64,000 nt of DNA from Flectonema sp. DT1601 (lineage: Eukaryota; Euglenozoa; Diplonemea; Diplonemida; Diplonemidae). The notes under the pieces are model-generated. The model was given only the letters and a program-made list of their open reading frames with translations. It did no database searches and had not been told where the DNA came from. Each line of letters begins with the position of its first letter. The stretch's first letter is position 1. Below are positions 20,893 to 31,223 of the stretch, piece after piece. The position numbers and the translations under genes are program-made. The stretch covers positions 1,302,001 to 1,366,000 of the forward strand of contig OZ025798.1 in the NCBI GenBank assembly GCA_964019425.1, written 5' to 3'.

Positions 20893-23800
20893 ATGACCGA
20901 AGAAGAGGACGAGGATTCGGAAACATTATTTGGTAGCAGCGATGGTTCCGAAACTTCTGAAGAGGCGTCTCTTAGAGATGATTTGTACAAGTCAACTACA
21001 GAAGTACAAGAAATCGCGTTAACTACGCAGCTTCAAGTCAACCAAGACGTTGGGGTGGATGGGATATCTGGATCTGATTTTTATTTTAAAATGACGCAGC
21101 AAGGAAGAAATCTAACCTCCCTCACAAATTGTATGCGCGATTCTGATACTGCATTGACGCAATTGCGAGGTCGCAAAGGAGAATCAAAAAACGGGGAAAA
21201 GAATTCTGCTGCTCCTCCCGACAACGAAACACATCCGAAGGACAGTTCGTTAGCTGCTTCGAATAGCAGATTGACCTCAGTTCGTAATTCAGATGATTCT
21301 AAATCTATTCTTCCAGCAGACACAACTCCCTCTCTCACAAGACAACTCAAAGCAGTTCCTAATAAATCTGTTATGAAGACTTCGCGTTTTATTAAGAAAG
21401 AGCGCCACGTTCGCAAAATGGCGCCGCTGATTTCAATTGGCTCGTCATTTGACTTCTTGCCACCCTCATCAGAGGGAGAGAATCGGTTACTCTCTGCGCC
21501 CACAAAAATAAGTGATTCGATGAGTTTACTCCGTCCTGGTGATGTGGTTGAAGTCGATTCACTCGAAACAATAATTGCGACGAGTCAAAATAATTTAACA
21601 CAAACTGTCTGTTCCGAATCTGTGCCGTCAAAAGATCGAAACTATCGAAGTCACATTACTGACTACGACCTTCCTGAAGCAGTTTGTGAAGTCTACGACA
21701 GCAATGGAATTGGAGAACTCTTTCCCTGGCAGATCGCTTGCCTGAGCGAGACTGGTGTACTTGAGGGTGAGGATCTCGTTTTTTGTGCTCCTACCAGTGG
21801 GGGGAAAACGCTAATTGCTGAAATGGCAATCGTGAAGCAATTGCAACGCCACGTTAAACGAAAAGTAATTTTTGTTGTACCTTACGTTTCGATGGTAATG
21901 GAACGAGTGGAGTCTTTGACAAAACTGTTAGAACCTCTCAGAGTTGTTGTTGGGACACAAGCTGCCGGAAAAGGGAATCGACTACTGCTTGATGACGTAG
22001 CTGTTTGCACAATAGAAAGAGGAAATAGTATTATGAACACAATTATAGACATGGGAAGAGTATCTGAAGTGTCAACAATTATTATTGATGAGCTTCACAT
22101 GATATCTGATTCTGATCGAGGGTATCTTCTCGAGTTGTTTCTCGCAAAACTGTTGTACGCACACCACTCTGATGTTCAAATCGTCGGCATGTCAGCAACT
22201 CTTCCCAACGCAACGCTGTTGGCTACTTGGCTTCGAGACGCCTGGTTTTTCAGTACAAACTATCGACCAGTACCTTTGACGGAATGGTACATCACTTCTG
22301 ATGTCTTAAAATCGATTGATAGCGGGACTCGCGAAGTTAAAAAGTTTCCACAATGCGCACCAGATGACCGCCTCGCTAATTTGGTACTGGAAACCGTTTC
22401 TGAGGGCAATTCAGTTTTGGTCTTCTGCAGCAGTAAAATGTTAGTCGAAACAACTGCAGCAAAGCTTGCTAAAGTAATGATTGATATTTATTTAACTGAT
22501 GAACATCAAAAACAAAGAAATGATGCGATGGATCAGTTGGGAGCCATACCGAGTGGGATGGATCCGACATTAGCGGAGTGCATTCCACTGGGAGTTGGGT
22601 ACCACCACGCTGGTCTTTGTATTGAAGAGAGAGATGTTATTGAGGAATGTTTTCGAAATGGATCAGTCCACACCCTGACATGTACAACAACACTCGCAGC
22701 TGGTGTAAACTTGCCTGCCCGCCGAGTCATATTCCTCAACACACGCATTGGTCTCTCTCGAATGGACGCAACTCGATACAAACAGGCGTGCGGTCGGGCA
22801 GGTAGGATGGGACTTGACTCTCGCGGAGAATCCGTTCTTTTGGGAAAGCCGGATGAAGAGAAGTTCCTAAGGAGTCTCATTGAAGGTCCATTAAAAGCTT
22901 CTACATCATCACTTACACACACAAAGAGAGGAATGATTCGGGCAATTGGAGAGGTAATCGCTTCAGGAGCAGTCTCATCAGTTTGTGATATTCAAAGATA
23001 CGTTTCCTGTACTTTTGCGTGCACGCAGACTGGTGAAGAAGCAGTTGTGGTGTCTACTCAGAACGCTCTTAAGTTCTTAGAACAAAACGATTTCATAACT
23101 TGGAATTTGAGCAACGCATCGTTCACACCCACCAGACTTGCGGTTGCAACTTTCAGATCGGGGCTGTGCCCTGAAGAAGCAAAATTAGTTTTTGAAAACC
23201 TCCAAATTGCAAGACAGCATTTTATTATGTCACACGACCTTCATTTGGTGTATCACTGCACACCTTGTATAACGGGAATCACTCCTTGTTGGAGAGATTA
23301 TTTTCAATTGTTTGTTCAACTTTCTTCTGAAGGGCAGAAAATTGGTCGACTTGTTGGTATCGATGACGGCACTCTTGCGATGTCCGCCCATCAGCAACCG
23401 CAGCCAAGTGACCCGAAATGTGGAGTTCTCAATCGATTTTATGCCGCCATGATGCTTTATGACCTCGCTAACGAAGTATCGATAGCCAGGGTATCAACGA
23501 AGTATAACGTTCAGCGAGGTGACATTCAGAGACTAATGAACGCAGCTGCAAGTTTCAGTGGGATGGTCGCAGCTTTTAGTGAGCAGCTGAACTGGTGGGG
23601 ATTTGCTCCGCTGATTCAGCAGCTGCAAGATCGAATCCGAGATGGTGTTACTTCTGATTTGGTTCCACTGATGCAAATTCCAAAAATGAAATCTTACCGA
23701 GCTCGCTCTCTTTATCAGGCAGGTTATCGTACTGTTGAATCAGTTGCTTCTGCACCACCGTCAGCGTTGGAATCAGCGCTATCGAGAGTTGAGCCATTTC

Positions 23801-25983
23801 TGAAGAAGAATGTCGGAGTTGGGCAATCTACTAATCGTCTTGGCAAGTTGCTTATTAATTCGGCGAAGAAGGTTCTCCTCAAGGCAGCTTCAGAGTTGAA
23901 AGTCGAGTACCAAGATGCGATAGAAAAGACGAAAGATCTTCCAAACGATGAAACATCAGAATCAGAACAAGAGATAATAACGAGAAACATTAAAAGATCA
24001 AAAACAGATTCCAACAACAATCGTATTTCGGTAGGAGCAGGTTTCGGAAAGCCAGTCTTGCAGCCAAATAATAACTCGCATTCGACTGTAGAATACAAAG
24101 CTCAAATTCCGATGTGCAAGTCGTCGTCTTATTCTGTAAAAGAGTTGCTGCTGAAAGATGTGAATCAGGCGCCAGTATTTCAGGCAGAAGTTCGCTTCCT
24201 TTCACAGTTGCGTTCAGCGCAATGCTGCGGATTCTGTTTCGACAGTCAAGGGGTTGCGATGTGCTTGGATGCGAGTACTGTTTATTATTACGAATTAAAT
24301 GCAGCTCGTTTTAAAACAATAATCGAAAGGTTACTAAGTGAGAATATAACAAAAGTTGCTTATGGAATGAAAGAACAGCTGAAGATAATCATGGAGAGAG
24401 TTGGTGTCAGAGGAAAGCCATTTATTGTTCCGAATATTGTCGATCCCAGAGTCGCTTGTTGGATGATTCAACCTGATGATAAGTTTGAGGGGGAGGTGAC
24501 TACCACACTCGAGTTGTTATTTAAACAGCAACTTCGAACGAATTCCTCACTTCGTACAGAAGTATCATCATCATGTTCAGCTGCTATTTCACAGTCTTGT
24601 AAGAGTGCTATTCAATCAATGGTTCTCATGAGACACTTGTTGGGAAACCTCCAATTCAACGACCTGCTCATTCCCTTCAGAGAATTAGAGATGCCGTTTG
24701 TTAACGTCATTGCTCACATGGAGTACTTGGGGATTTCTTTAAAGGATTCTGTCTATTCTACGTATGCTTCTGAGATGACTACAAAAGCTCGCTACTTGGA
24801 GAATATGGCACACAACTTAACTGGCTACAAGTGGTCCTTGGCATCACCTGCGGATTGTGCGAGAGCTCTGTTTGATAATCAGAAGCTTCCCTATGTCACC
24901 GTGAGAAACATTCATCCTGTAGATCACAAGATTCGTAAGAAACGGATCGAGTCGAGGTCAACATCAGCGGCAGTACTTTCAAAGTTGGCACAACTTGTAC
25001 CTGAAAACCCTTTACCGAATGCTATTAGAGAACATCGCACTCATGTTGGATGGCTGACTAAATATATCTACGCAATCCCGCGATATGTTGCAAAGTCTAC
25101 TGGCCGCGTTCATTCACAAATATTGCAAACAGCCACCAACACAGGGAGGCTTGCAGTAATGGACCCATCACTTCAAACTATCCCTCATCCTATCCAGTTC
25201 GAACCCGTCTCTTCGATTAGCTTAAACAAAAATGAACCGATAGCTGTCGAACTCCGAAAAGCATTTGTAGCGTCAGAAGGAATGATTATGGTCTCAGCAG
25301 ACTACAGTCAAATAGAAATCAGACTGATGGCTCACTTTAGTGGAGATGATGAAATGATTTCATTCTTGAGAGAGGGTGGAGATGTCTTTCGGAGAATAGC
25401 GTCGGGTGTTTGTAAAAAAAGTCAAAGTGAAGTATCTCCTGCAGAGCGAAAGATTGCAAAGGCGATCTGCTATGGAATGCTTTATGGTAAAGGAGTAAAG
25501 TCACTCAGTGAGGATTTGAATTGCTCTCCAGAAGAAGCATCGTCGTTCCTTCGTGATTTCCGTAGCAGTTTTACTGGAGTGACAAAATATATAAAAACAG
25601 TAGTTGCTGAGTGTCGTGTTAATGGATACGTTACTACTCTTTTAAATAGGAAAAGATATCTTCCGACAATCTATTCAGTGAAAGACAAGGAACGCGCGTC
25701 TGCTGAGAGGCAGGCAGTAAATACTGTTTGTCAGGGTTCTGCTGCTGATATCGTAAAGAAAGCAATGATAGCACTGCATGGCATTCTTCCTCCGCGTGGT
25801 CAGATTTTAGTTCAAATTCACGATGAGCTCCTAATCGAAGTCGAAGAGTCACACTTACGAACATCATTAGAACTTATTAAACAGACGATGGAGAATATTT
25901 GTACTTTGAAAGTACCGCTGCCGGTAAACTTAAAAATCGGACCCTCTTGGGGAGAATTGGAAGACTGCGGGAATGCTATTTGA
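20893..25983 (+). CDS. POLQ: DNA polymerase theta (helicase-polymerase fusion)
   Basis: An intronless 1696-residue protein. POLQ carries out microhomology-mediated end joining of double-strand breaks in the nucleus. A disordered acidic N-terminus (~1-250) leads to an SF2 helicase: FPWQ, Walker A APTSGGKT (299-306), DELH (399-402), GMSATLPN, TTTLAAGVNLP, and QACGRAGR (631-638). The Sec63-like/helical part follows to ~970. A short Ser/Asn/Lys-rich linker, far shorter than the human central region, precedes an inactive exonuclease-like domain (~1100-1240). The family-A polymerase has TGRL..SLQTIP, motif A DYSQIEIR (Asp1470), motif B with Arg1519, Lys1523 and Tyr1527, and motif C HDE (1643-1645), so both activities look intact. 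At under 1.7k residues it is compact compared with ~2.6k in human. Confidence 0.96.
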   Translation: MTEEEDEDSETLFGSSDGSETSEEASLRDDLYKSTTEVQEIALTTQLQVNQDVGVDGISGSDFYFKMTQQGRNLTSLTNCMRDSDTALTQLRGRKGESKNGEKNSAAPPDNETHPKDSSLAASNSRLTSVRNSDDSKSILPADTTPSLTRQLKAVPNKSVMKTSRFIKKERHVRKMAPLISIGSSFDFLPPSSEGENRLLSAPTKISDSMSLLRPGDVVEVDSLETIIATSQNNLTQTVCSESVPSKDRNYRSHITDYDLPEAVCEVYDSNGIGELFPWQIACLSETGVLEGEDLVFCAPTSGGKTLIAEMAIVKQLQRHVKRKVIFVVPYVSMVMERVESLTKLLEPLRVVVGTQAAGKGNRLLLDDVAVCTIERGNSIMNTIIDMGRVSEVSTIIIDELHMISDSDRGYLLELFLAKLLYAHHSDVQIVGMSATLPNATLLATWLRDAWFFSTNYRPVPLTEWYITSDVLKSIDSGTREVKKFPQCAPDDRLANLVLETVSEGNSVLVFCSSKMLVETTAAKLAKVMIDIYLTDEHQKQRNDAMDQLGAIPSGMDPTLAECIPLGVGYHHAGLCIEERDVIEECFRNGSVHTLTCTTTLAAGVNLPARRVIFLNTRIGLSRMDATRYKQACGRAGRMGLDSRGESVLLGKPDEEKFLRSLIEGPLKASTSSLTHTKRGMIRAIGEVIASGAVSSVCDIQRYVSCTFACTQTGEEAVVVSTQNALKFLEQNDFITWNLSNASFTPTRLAVATFRSGLCPEEAKLVFENLQIARQHFIMSHDLHLVYHCTPCITGITPCWRDYFQLFVQLSSEGQKIGRLVGIDDGTLAMSAHQQPQPSDPKCGVLNRFYAAMMLYDLANEVSIARVSTKYNVQRGDIQRLMNAAASFSGMVAAFSEQLNWWGFAPLIQQLQDRIRDGVTSDLVPLMQIPKMKSYRARSLYQAGYRTVESVASAPPSALESALSRVEPFLKKNVGVGQSTNRLGKLLINSAKKVLLKAASELKVEYQDAIEKTKDLPNDETSESEQEIITRNIKRSKTDSNNNRISVGAGFGKPVLQPNNNSHSTVEYKAQIPMCKSSSYSVKELLLKDVNQAPVFQAEVRFLSQLRSAQCCGFCFDSQGVAMCLDASTVYYYELNAARFKTIIERLLSENITKVAYGMKEQLKIIMERVGVRGKPFIVPNIVDPRVACWMIQPDDKFEGEVTTTLELLFKQQLRTNSSLRTEVSSSCSAAISQSCKSAIQSMVLMRHLLGNLQFNDLLIPFRELEMPFVNVIAHMEYLGISLKDSVYSTYASEMTTKARYLENMAHNLTGYKWSLASPADCARALFDNQKLPYVTVRNIHPVDHKIRKKRIESRSTSAAVLSKLAQLVPENPLPNAIREHRTHVGWLTKYIYAIPRYVAKSTGRVHSQILQTATNTGRLAVMDPSLQTIPHPIQFEPVSSISLNKNEPIAVELRKAFVASEGMIMVSADYSQIEIRLMAHFSGDDEMISFLREGGDVFRRIASGVCKKSQSEVSPAERKIAKAICYGMLYGKGVKSLSEDLNCSPEEASSFLRDFRSSFTGVTKYIKTVVAECRVNGYVTTLLNRKRYLPTIYSVKDKERASAERQAVNTVCQGSAADIVKKAMIALHGILPPRGQILVQIHDELLIEVEESHLRTSLELIKQTMENICTLKVPLPVNLKIGPSWGELEDCGNAI

Positions 25984-26191
25984 GAAGATCATTATTACTA
26001 ATTCTACCCTTCTTTATTAGAACTTCTTGTTGACGTCTCCACGTGGTATTCTTATTGAAAGTGTTGTCAAATGCAACACATTTTATTTCAGCATAGATGT
26101 TATTGGAACAAAGAGAAAATCCAATTATTTGGGTTGAGTGTTTGTGTTGCGTTGAAACTAAATGTACTTTAATTTGCAGATAAAAACACTA
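25984..26191. other. Short intergenic with hairpin
   Basis: The 3' flank of POLQ contains GTGTTG and CAACAC around a 7-base loop (26061-26079). A TTTAATTTGCAG acceptor-like site ends at 26179, 12 bases before the next start codon. Confidence 0.4.
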
Positions 26192-28222
26192 ATGTCAAGG
26201 GGAAAAGAAAGTCCCGGAAGTGGTCCACTTGCTGGTCTTCGAAAGGCAGGGAATGCAATTCAGAAAGCCTTGTTCACAACAAATAATGCGAATACTAAAA
26301 CTGATACACGCCACGTGATTGATGAAGAAACCGGAAAGATAACTGTTAAGATGCAGGAGATGGATTTCATTGCAGCTAACGATGCGAAGCTTCTCTCGAT
26401 TGACAGACACTTCGATATCAATCCTGGAAGTGAGAATGAATGTGAACTCAAGAAGGCGATAACAAAAGTTGTTCAAGTCCTTCGATCAAATCCAGTTCAA
26501 AGAAAGTTAGTACGAGCTAAAATGTTTTACGACGACTCCATTGAAAGGAAACCCGACCCCAGAGTCCTCGCAGGAAATATTAAAACATACATCGATATGG
26601 TCATGGGATCGAACAAACTGGAAGACTTGTTGTTTGCTGAAATGACAATCGAAATTCTTTCAATTTACCTGCTCGGTGCCTGCACTGACACTACTGAGAA
26701 TGATCCTCGTATACCAGATTCTGAACTGATCAAAGAGAATGATCTCCCAGGCTTTGGCAAGTCTAAAAACCAAAAAAGAATAACAAAAAGAGATAATGAT
26801 CTGCAAAGACAAGAACTGATTGAAGTTCAAGCTGAGCCTGAATCTGTTGGAACATCAAAAGAACTGGCGTACGTAATGAATTGCGGAATTGTTCAGCTTT
26901 TAGATTTTGTTTTAGAAAATAAGACTCTTGGCCTAACTCCTTTCTTACTGGGAAGTTGTTCTCAAACACTTGTCTGGACAATGGGATTATATCGCGTCAT
27001 GATAGAAAGTGATGACATGCCACTGAAGCATGCCTACGAAAAGAAGATGGTGCGAACTTGTTGGGAAGTCATCGCCTTGAAAACAAGAATGCGGGACCCA
27101 AACAACGGGAAGATTACCCGACTGAAGGTAAACGCGTTGTTTATTTTACTTGAGTTGGGTAACTACTCTGCTGATCAAGCTGATAGAGATCTCAGTATTA
27201 ATATTATCAATCTTAATACTCGCAGTGTTAAGGAACTTACAAAGCTACTTCACCATCAGCCGGCAATCCATCCCACGCTGTTGGCAGTCATTACTCTCAT
27301 TGGGCAGAAGGAGACTAACAACGCACTCCTTAAGCAGCATGGAATGTTGGAATACTTTACAACTAAAGTATTACCCTTTTACAGCGCATCACATCGTCAT
27401 TGTATTCCTAATTTAGTTATTCTACTCAACAGTTGGATTGTGAACGCTGATGATTTACAGTTCTTCTACCAATTTAATGGAATCCAATGTCTCGTATTTC
27501 ATATGAAATGTTGTATGGATCCGAATGCTGCAAAAGGAAGCAGCACTCAAGAAGCTTTGAATTGGGAGGATATGCTTCTACACGGAATATCAATTTTATA
27601 TAAATTAAGTGATAGCAAACAATATCACATGCGTATGTATCAAGACGATTGCCTAACAGTCTTACTTGAAGCTTTACGTGTGTTAGACCCTCTCAAGAGT
27701 ATTTACCACCTGAACGCATTCATTGCCTGCGTTTACATTCTTAGAAATGTAACAGCGGATTCAATTTATATGAGAATGGCGATATTAAATAGTGATCATT
27801 TTTTAATTTTATCACATCTTCTGAGTACCACTTCCCTCCCCGTTAACTGTCTCATTCATTTGTTATTTTTGTTTAGCACCCTCTCCAGAGACCGCGACCA
27901 GAGTGGTGAGGTAGACGCAGAGTACTGCAGTTTAATTATGAATAAACTATTTTTATCAGTATTCCGTCCCCTTTGTAAGATCATTCAGGCAGCTCCACTA
28001 CAGAAAGTAATGGATGATTCACAACTTACTGTTCTTTGTCTCGCACTCCAGACGGTAGCGACACTTGTTAGTACTGCGAAGCAAGAGAATCCTCTCCTTT
28101 GCATTCAAATTGAGTACGACTTGCCACTTGAGAACTTGAAATCGATGGCAAAAGCCGACTCGAAAACTCCGTACCCGGAGCTCGCTAACAAAGTATTAGG
28201 AATGGTTTATCTGATGCCGTAG
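26192..28222 (+). CDS. Large all-helical (ARM/HEAT-like) protein, family unknown
   Basis: An intronless 676-residue protein from ATG 26192; an in-frame ATG exists at 26162 but lies before a TTTGCAG acceptor-like site, so the downstream one is preferred. The N-terminal ~55 residues are basic and Gly/Ser-rich, then nearly everything is predicted helix in repeating pairs, e.g. VMNCGIVQLLDFVLENKTLG, TRLKVNALFILLELGNYS, and a long Leu-rich C-terminal half with several Cys. A charged loop (~185-220, KSKNQKRITKRDN) interrupts it. The pattern of Leu/Ile-rich helix pairs and LLELGN-type motifs fits an armadillo-like scaffold binding another protein, perhaps cytoskeletal or ciliary. No catalytic motif is visible and I cannot name the family. 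Confidence 0.72.
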   Translation: MSRGKESPGSGPLAGLRKAGNAIQKALFTTNNANTKTDTRHVIDEETGKITVKMQEMDFIAANDAKLLSIDRHFDINPGSENECELKKAITKVVQVLRSNPVQRKLVRAKMFYDDSIERKPDPRVLAGNIKTYIDMVMGSNKLEDLLFAEMTIEILSIYLLGACTDTTENDPRIPDSELIKENDLPGFGKSKNQKRITKRDNDLQRQELIEVQAEPESVGTSKELAYVMNCGIVQLLDFVLENKTLGLTPFLLGSCSQTLVWTMGLYRVMIESDDMPLKHAYEKKMVRTCWEVIALKTRMRDPNNGKITRLKVNALFILLELGNYSADQADRDLSINIINLNTRSVKELTKLLHHQPAIHPTLLAVITLIGQKETNNALLKQHGMLEYFTTKVLPFYSASHRHCIPNLVILLNSWIVNADDLQFFYQFNGIQCLVFHMKCCMDPNAAKGSSTQEALNWEDMLLHGISILYKLSDSKQYHMRMYQDDCLTVLLEALRVLDPLKSIYHLNAFIACVYILRNVTADSIYMRMAILNSDHFLILSHLLSTTSLPVNCLIHLLFLFSTLSRDRDQSGEVDAEYCSLIMNKLFLSVFRPLCKIIQAAPLQKVMDDSQLTVLCLALQTVATLVSTAKQENPLLCIQIEYDLPLENLKSMAKADSKTPYPELANKVLGMVYLMP

Positions 28223-28433
28223 TTTGTTATGTTTGTCAGGTCGTCTTCGCATTCTCCGCATCCGCATATGGAGAAGATATTACAGCTTTTATTTATTTAA
28301 CGACACCTTAATTGTCTTACCTCGCAACGCAGTTTTACAACTTGTCTGTTGCTTTTTTATTGTTGCGGTGGTTTACTTTTTGCATTATCTCACTCTCATC
28401 TCCTATACAGAAAACAACAACTCGCATTTCAAG

Positions 28434-28973
28434 ATGTCGACCATCATGTTGAAAGGTTTTGGAGGAGCTGGTATTCTGATTGCCATTGAACAGCTGGTAT
28501 TGAAGAAGAACTTCCCATGGTTGTACGAGGTTGCTAACTTTGGTCTTCCAAAGGCATTTGCTGGAGTTATTCTTGTGAACGTAGTTGGATCTGCTTTCTT
28601 ATTGTTGAGTTTGGGAATGAAAGTTGGCGCTGCCAGAAAGAAGTTCGACATCGCACTTCCAAAGATGTACGCCGAGGGAGACAGTGAGGACGCCAAGAAG
28701 TTTAACTGCGTTCAGAGAGGTCACCAACAAGCACTCGAGACTTACCCACAATACTTAGCCATGTCATTAATTGGAGGATTGTTCAACCCAGTCGGAACAA
28801 CTCTTGCTGGCATCTTCTGGAACGTTGCCCGTTCGGCTTGGGCTTCTGGATATGCTACTGGTAACCCAGACAGCCGCTACGGCGCATCCAGCGCTATCGG
28901 CATCTGGTACTCCCTTCTTTACGTTATCGCGTCTGCTGGATCCGCTGCCCTCAAGACAACAGGATGCATTTAA
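28434..28973 (+). CDS. Microsomal glutathione S-transferase 3-like (MAPEG)
   Basis: An intronless 179-residue membrane protein. The MAPEG signature FNCVQRGHQQALETYPQYL (residues 90-108) is the glutathione-binding stretch of MGST3/LTC4-synthase-type enzymes, and ASGYATGNPDSRY near 140-152 matches the conserved loop before the last helix. Four hydrophobic helices are visible (about 10-25, 42-66, 104-133 including the loop, 155-175). The enzyme would act in ER or outer mitochondrial membrane as a glutathione transferase/peroxidase on lipid hydroperoxides. The start at 28434 lies 23 bases after TCTCCTATACAG (AG at 28409-28410), a pyrimidine-rich acceptor; the open frame upstream of it has no role in the family. 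Confidence 0.94.
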   Translation: MSTIMLKGFGGAGILIAIEQLVLKKNFPWLYEVANFGLPKAFAGVILVNVVGSAFLLLSLGMKVGAARKKFDIALPKMYAEGDSEDAKKFNCVQRGHQQALETYPQYLAMSLIGGLFNPVGTTLAGIFWNVARSAWASGYATGNPDSRYGASSAIGIWYSLLYVIASAGSAALKTTGCI

Positions 28974-29034
28974 GTATCGGCAAGGTAGTTTTAAATTAAA
29001 AATGAATTTTTTTTTCGTTTAAAAAATTAACTTT

Positions 29035-29095
29035 TTATTGCAACACTTCGATAAATATGCGTCGCCATGTTTTGTCTCGTTACGTGTTGCAATAA
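29035..29095 (+). other. Perfect 12-bp inverted repeat downstream of MGST3-like gene
   Basis: TTATTGCAACAC (29035-29046) is exactly complementary to GTGTTGCAATAA (29084-29095), with a 37-base spacer. It starts 62 bases after the stop codon and contains AATAA at its right end. It could be a 3' untranslated structure affecting 3' processing. Confidence 0.5.
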
Positions 29096-29262
29096 TTATT
29101 TTTTGTTGAGCCGTTAAAAAAAAGAACACTTGCTTGACTCGCGGTCGTTAAGTGGTTCGATTTGCTAAAAATATTTCAACAGAGCTGCCACTTTAAGGAT
29201 CTCATTGATTCTAAAGGAGACTTGAACAGATAATAAATTATACTTAACCAGTACACTCTACT

Positions 29263-29754
29263 ATGGGTGCCCAATGCGGGTGCCAAGCGTACGTTGATGA
29301 GGATTGTGAGATGGACATGCTTGAGAAGGAACTGGGTGATTTAGCGTTTAGTGGCGGGAAGACGCAGCTTGCAATCGATAAATTAGATAGGTTTGCGCTG
29401 ACATACGAAATACCCCCGCCGTCACTTTTAAACACGAGAGGAGTACTTTATTATCTAATTGGTGACTATAAAGCTGCGTCAATAAACTTTGACTGTGCGG
29501 TCAATTACGCTCCTGAATGCGGATTATATTTTTATAACATGGGAATCACTAAAAGACAACTAGGTGACACCGAAGGGTCTCTTAAGGCATTCCGAGAAGC
29601 ACTTCGCATCGACCCGATGCTCTCAAATGGTTTGTATTTATTGTTTCTTGCGCTCAGCCATGTGGAGTTCTATAAAAAACATAAGAAAATCAGGCGACCG
29701 GAGAGATGGGCCGAGATGGCGAATAGTTTGTCAACGAGATCCTTTTGGAACTAA
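29263..29754 (+). CDS. Small TPR protein with possible N-terminal acylation
   Basis: An intronless 163-residue protein. Two or three tetratricopeptide repeats run over ~45-130: a TPR-like LLNTRGVLYYLIGDYKAAS, then YFYNMGITKRQLGDTEGSLK with AFREALRIDP, which shows the canonical Gly-Ala-Pro TPR pattern. The N-terminus MGAQCGC, with Gly2, Cys5 and Cys7, could be myristoylated and palmitoylated, although position 6 lacks the preferred Ser/Thr. The C-terminus is basic (KKHKKIRRPERW). It probably acts as an adaptor at a membrane. No specific orthologue recognised. Confidence 0.78.
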   Translation: MGAQCGCQAYVDEDCEMDMLEKELGDLAFSGGKTQLAIDKLDRFALTYEIPPPSLLNTRGVLYYLIGDYKAASINFDCAVNYAPECGLYFYNMGITKRQLGDTEGSLKAFREALRIDPMLSNGLYLLFLALSHVEFYKKHKKIRRPERWAEMANSLSTRSFWN

Positions 29755-30034
29755 ACAATTATTTTGATTTGTTGACAAGACGGATTTGATTATTCAAAAG
29801 TTGTCATTCAGAGCTAGCCTTCAAATGCTGAGCCCGTGCTGAGTAGAATCGTTCATTCTGAGATCTCATCACTCTTGCTAACTAACTATCCTTTTTAATG
29901 ATTTAGCGCTTCTTTGTACTACACAGCGCAGGTGATTATATTTGTAAAGCTACTGAAGTAAACATTTCAATTCCCAGATTCCAGTACACAAATGAGAGTT
30001 GTTTTTGAAATAATCTGATGAGCGAAAGCGTATT

Positions 30035-30946
30035 ATGAGTACCACCAGTTATAACAGGATAGTCAGTACAAAAATGGCAATGGGGGAAGAGTATGAAAAA
30101 GAAGTCGAATCTCTAGCAAAGAAGAACGACGAATTACGAACGGAGTTGTGGCAGCTGAACGAAGAAATTACGAAAAGGTTGAGGAGCAAGGGAGAATTGC
30201 TACCCCCGTTGGGGAGTAGAGTTGTTCAAGCGACAAACGCACTTTACCAAACTCCAGAAATGAAGGAACACGAAAAGGCGAGGAGAGAAAATGCGAGACT
30301 ACTAAAGAAATTACGCGAAAACACTTCGCTGCTTGAAGTTCAAGAGATAAAAGATGCTTTAGCTGAAAAGCAAAAGCAAATTGACGAAATAGAATTACAA
30401 AACAGCACCTTGGAGCAGGTCAGCCGTCACCAGTCGAAAGGACTCGAACACGTTACTCGTCTGGAAACCGAGTTGGATGAGATTGCCAGAGTCCATAGCA
30501 GGGATGTGATGAAATATAAAAAAGATATTAAATCCGAAAGAGCAGCTCGAGATGAAATTCAAAAACAGGTAACTATGAATCAGGTTAAAATTGCCAGTCT
30601 TAAGACACGCATTAATAGTGCAAAGTCACCACTCGCAGAGAAGTGGGGATCAATTGATCAATTACGTCAGCAGCTTGATAAAAAAGATGCAATCCTCGAA
30701 GACCTCTCCCGCCAAGTTGAAGAGGCCCGTAGAAATAATAATACTGATGAAGAACTAAAGCAACTCCGCAAGGAATACCGCGAGAATACATCAGAAGTCC
30801 AGAAATTGCAGTCCATTATTCAGGAGACTAAACAGAAAGTAGTTGAGACTGAGAAGGTTCTGCAGATGAGTGCGTCTCCGTATCTCTGGAAGTTCAGTAA
30901 GAATTCGCCCACAGCTGGAGGTGGTGTCGGTTCCCCCTACAACTAG
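30035..30946 (+). CDS. Coiled-coil protein, 303 residues
   Basis: An intronless protein that is coiled coil from about residue 15 to 275, rich in Glu, Lys, Gln and Arg with Leu at heptad positions (EEYEKEVESLAKKNDELRTE; RQQLDKKDAILEDLSRQVEE). The tail is Ser/Gly/Pro-rich (SPTAGGGVGSPYN). A second in-frame ATG at 30074, in a better A-rich context, would give a 290-residue form. It resembles basal-body or axonemal coiled-coil proteins in composition only; no family can be assigned. Confidence 0.75.
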   Translation: MSTTSYNRIVSTKMAMGEEYEKEVESLAKKNDELRTELWQLNEEITKRLRSKGELLPPLGSRVVQATNALYQTPEMKEHEKARRENARLLKKLRENTSLLEVQEIKDALAEKQKQIDEIELQNSTLEQVSRHQSKGLEHVTRLETELDEIARVHSRDVMKYKKDIKSERAARDEIQKQVTMNQVKIASLKTRINSAKSPLAEKWGSIDQLRQQLDKKDAILEDLSRQVEEARRNNNTDEELKQLRKEYRENTSEVQKLQSIIQETKQKVVETEKVLQMSASPYLWKFSKNSPTAGGGVGSPYN

Positions 30947-31223
30947 GCAACGGATAGTCCGACAGAATATGTTTTTGATGCGAGTTCTGAAAGAAACAAC
31001 GACGATAACATCGGTAGCTTGTTGTAGTATTCTAATAATGTTACTGAGTGTTCCCCTTCCCCTTTCTGACGCGTCTTTTTCCCAGTCTTTGTTATTACCG
31101 CCACCTTGCCACACCGCTTTAGTTTACGGTTTGTTTGTTTGCTTCATTCGCTTAGTAACAGTCAGGTGTAGTAAAAACCTTGAAGATTTCCAGAGTTCGG
31201 TGGGCACAAAAAGTGGATTAAAA

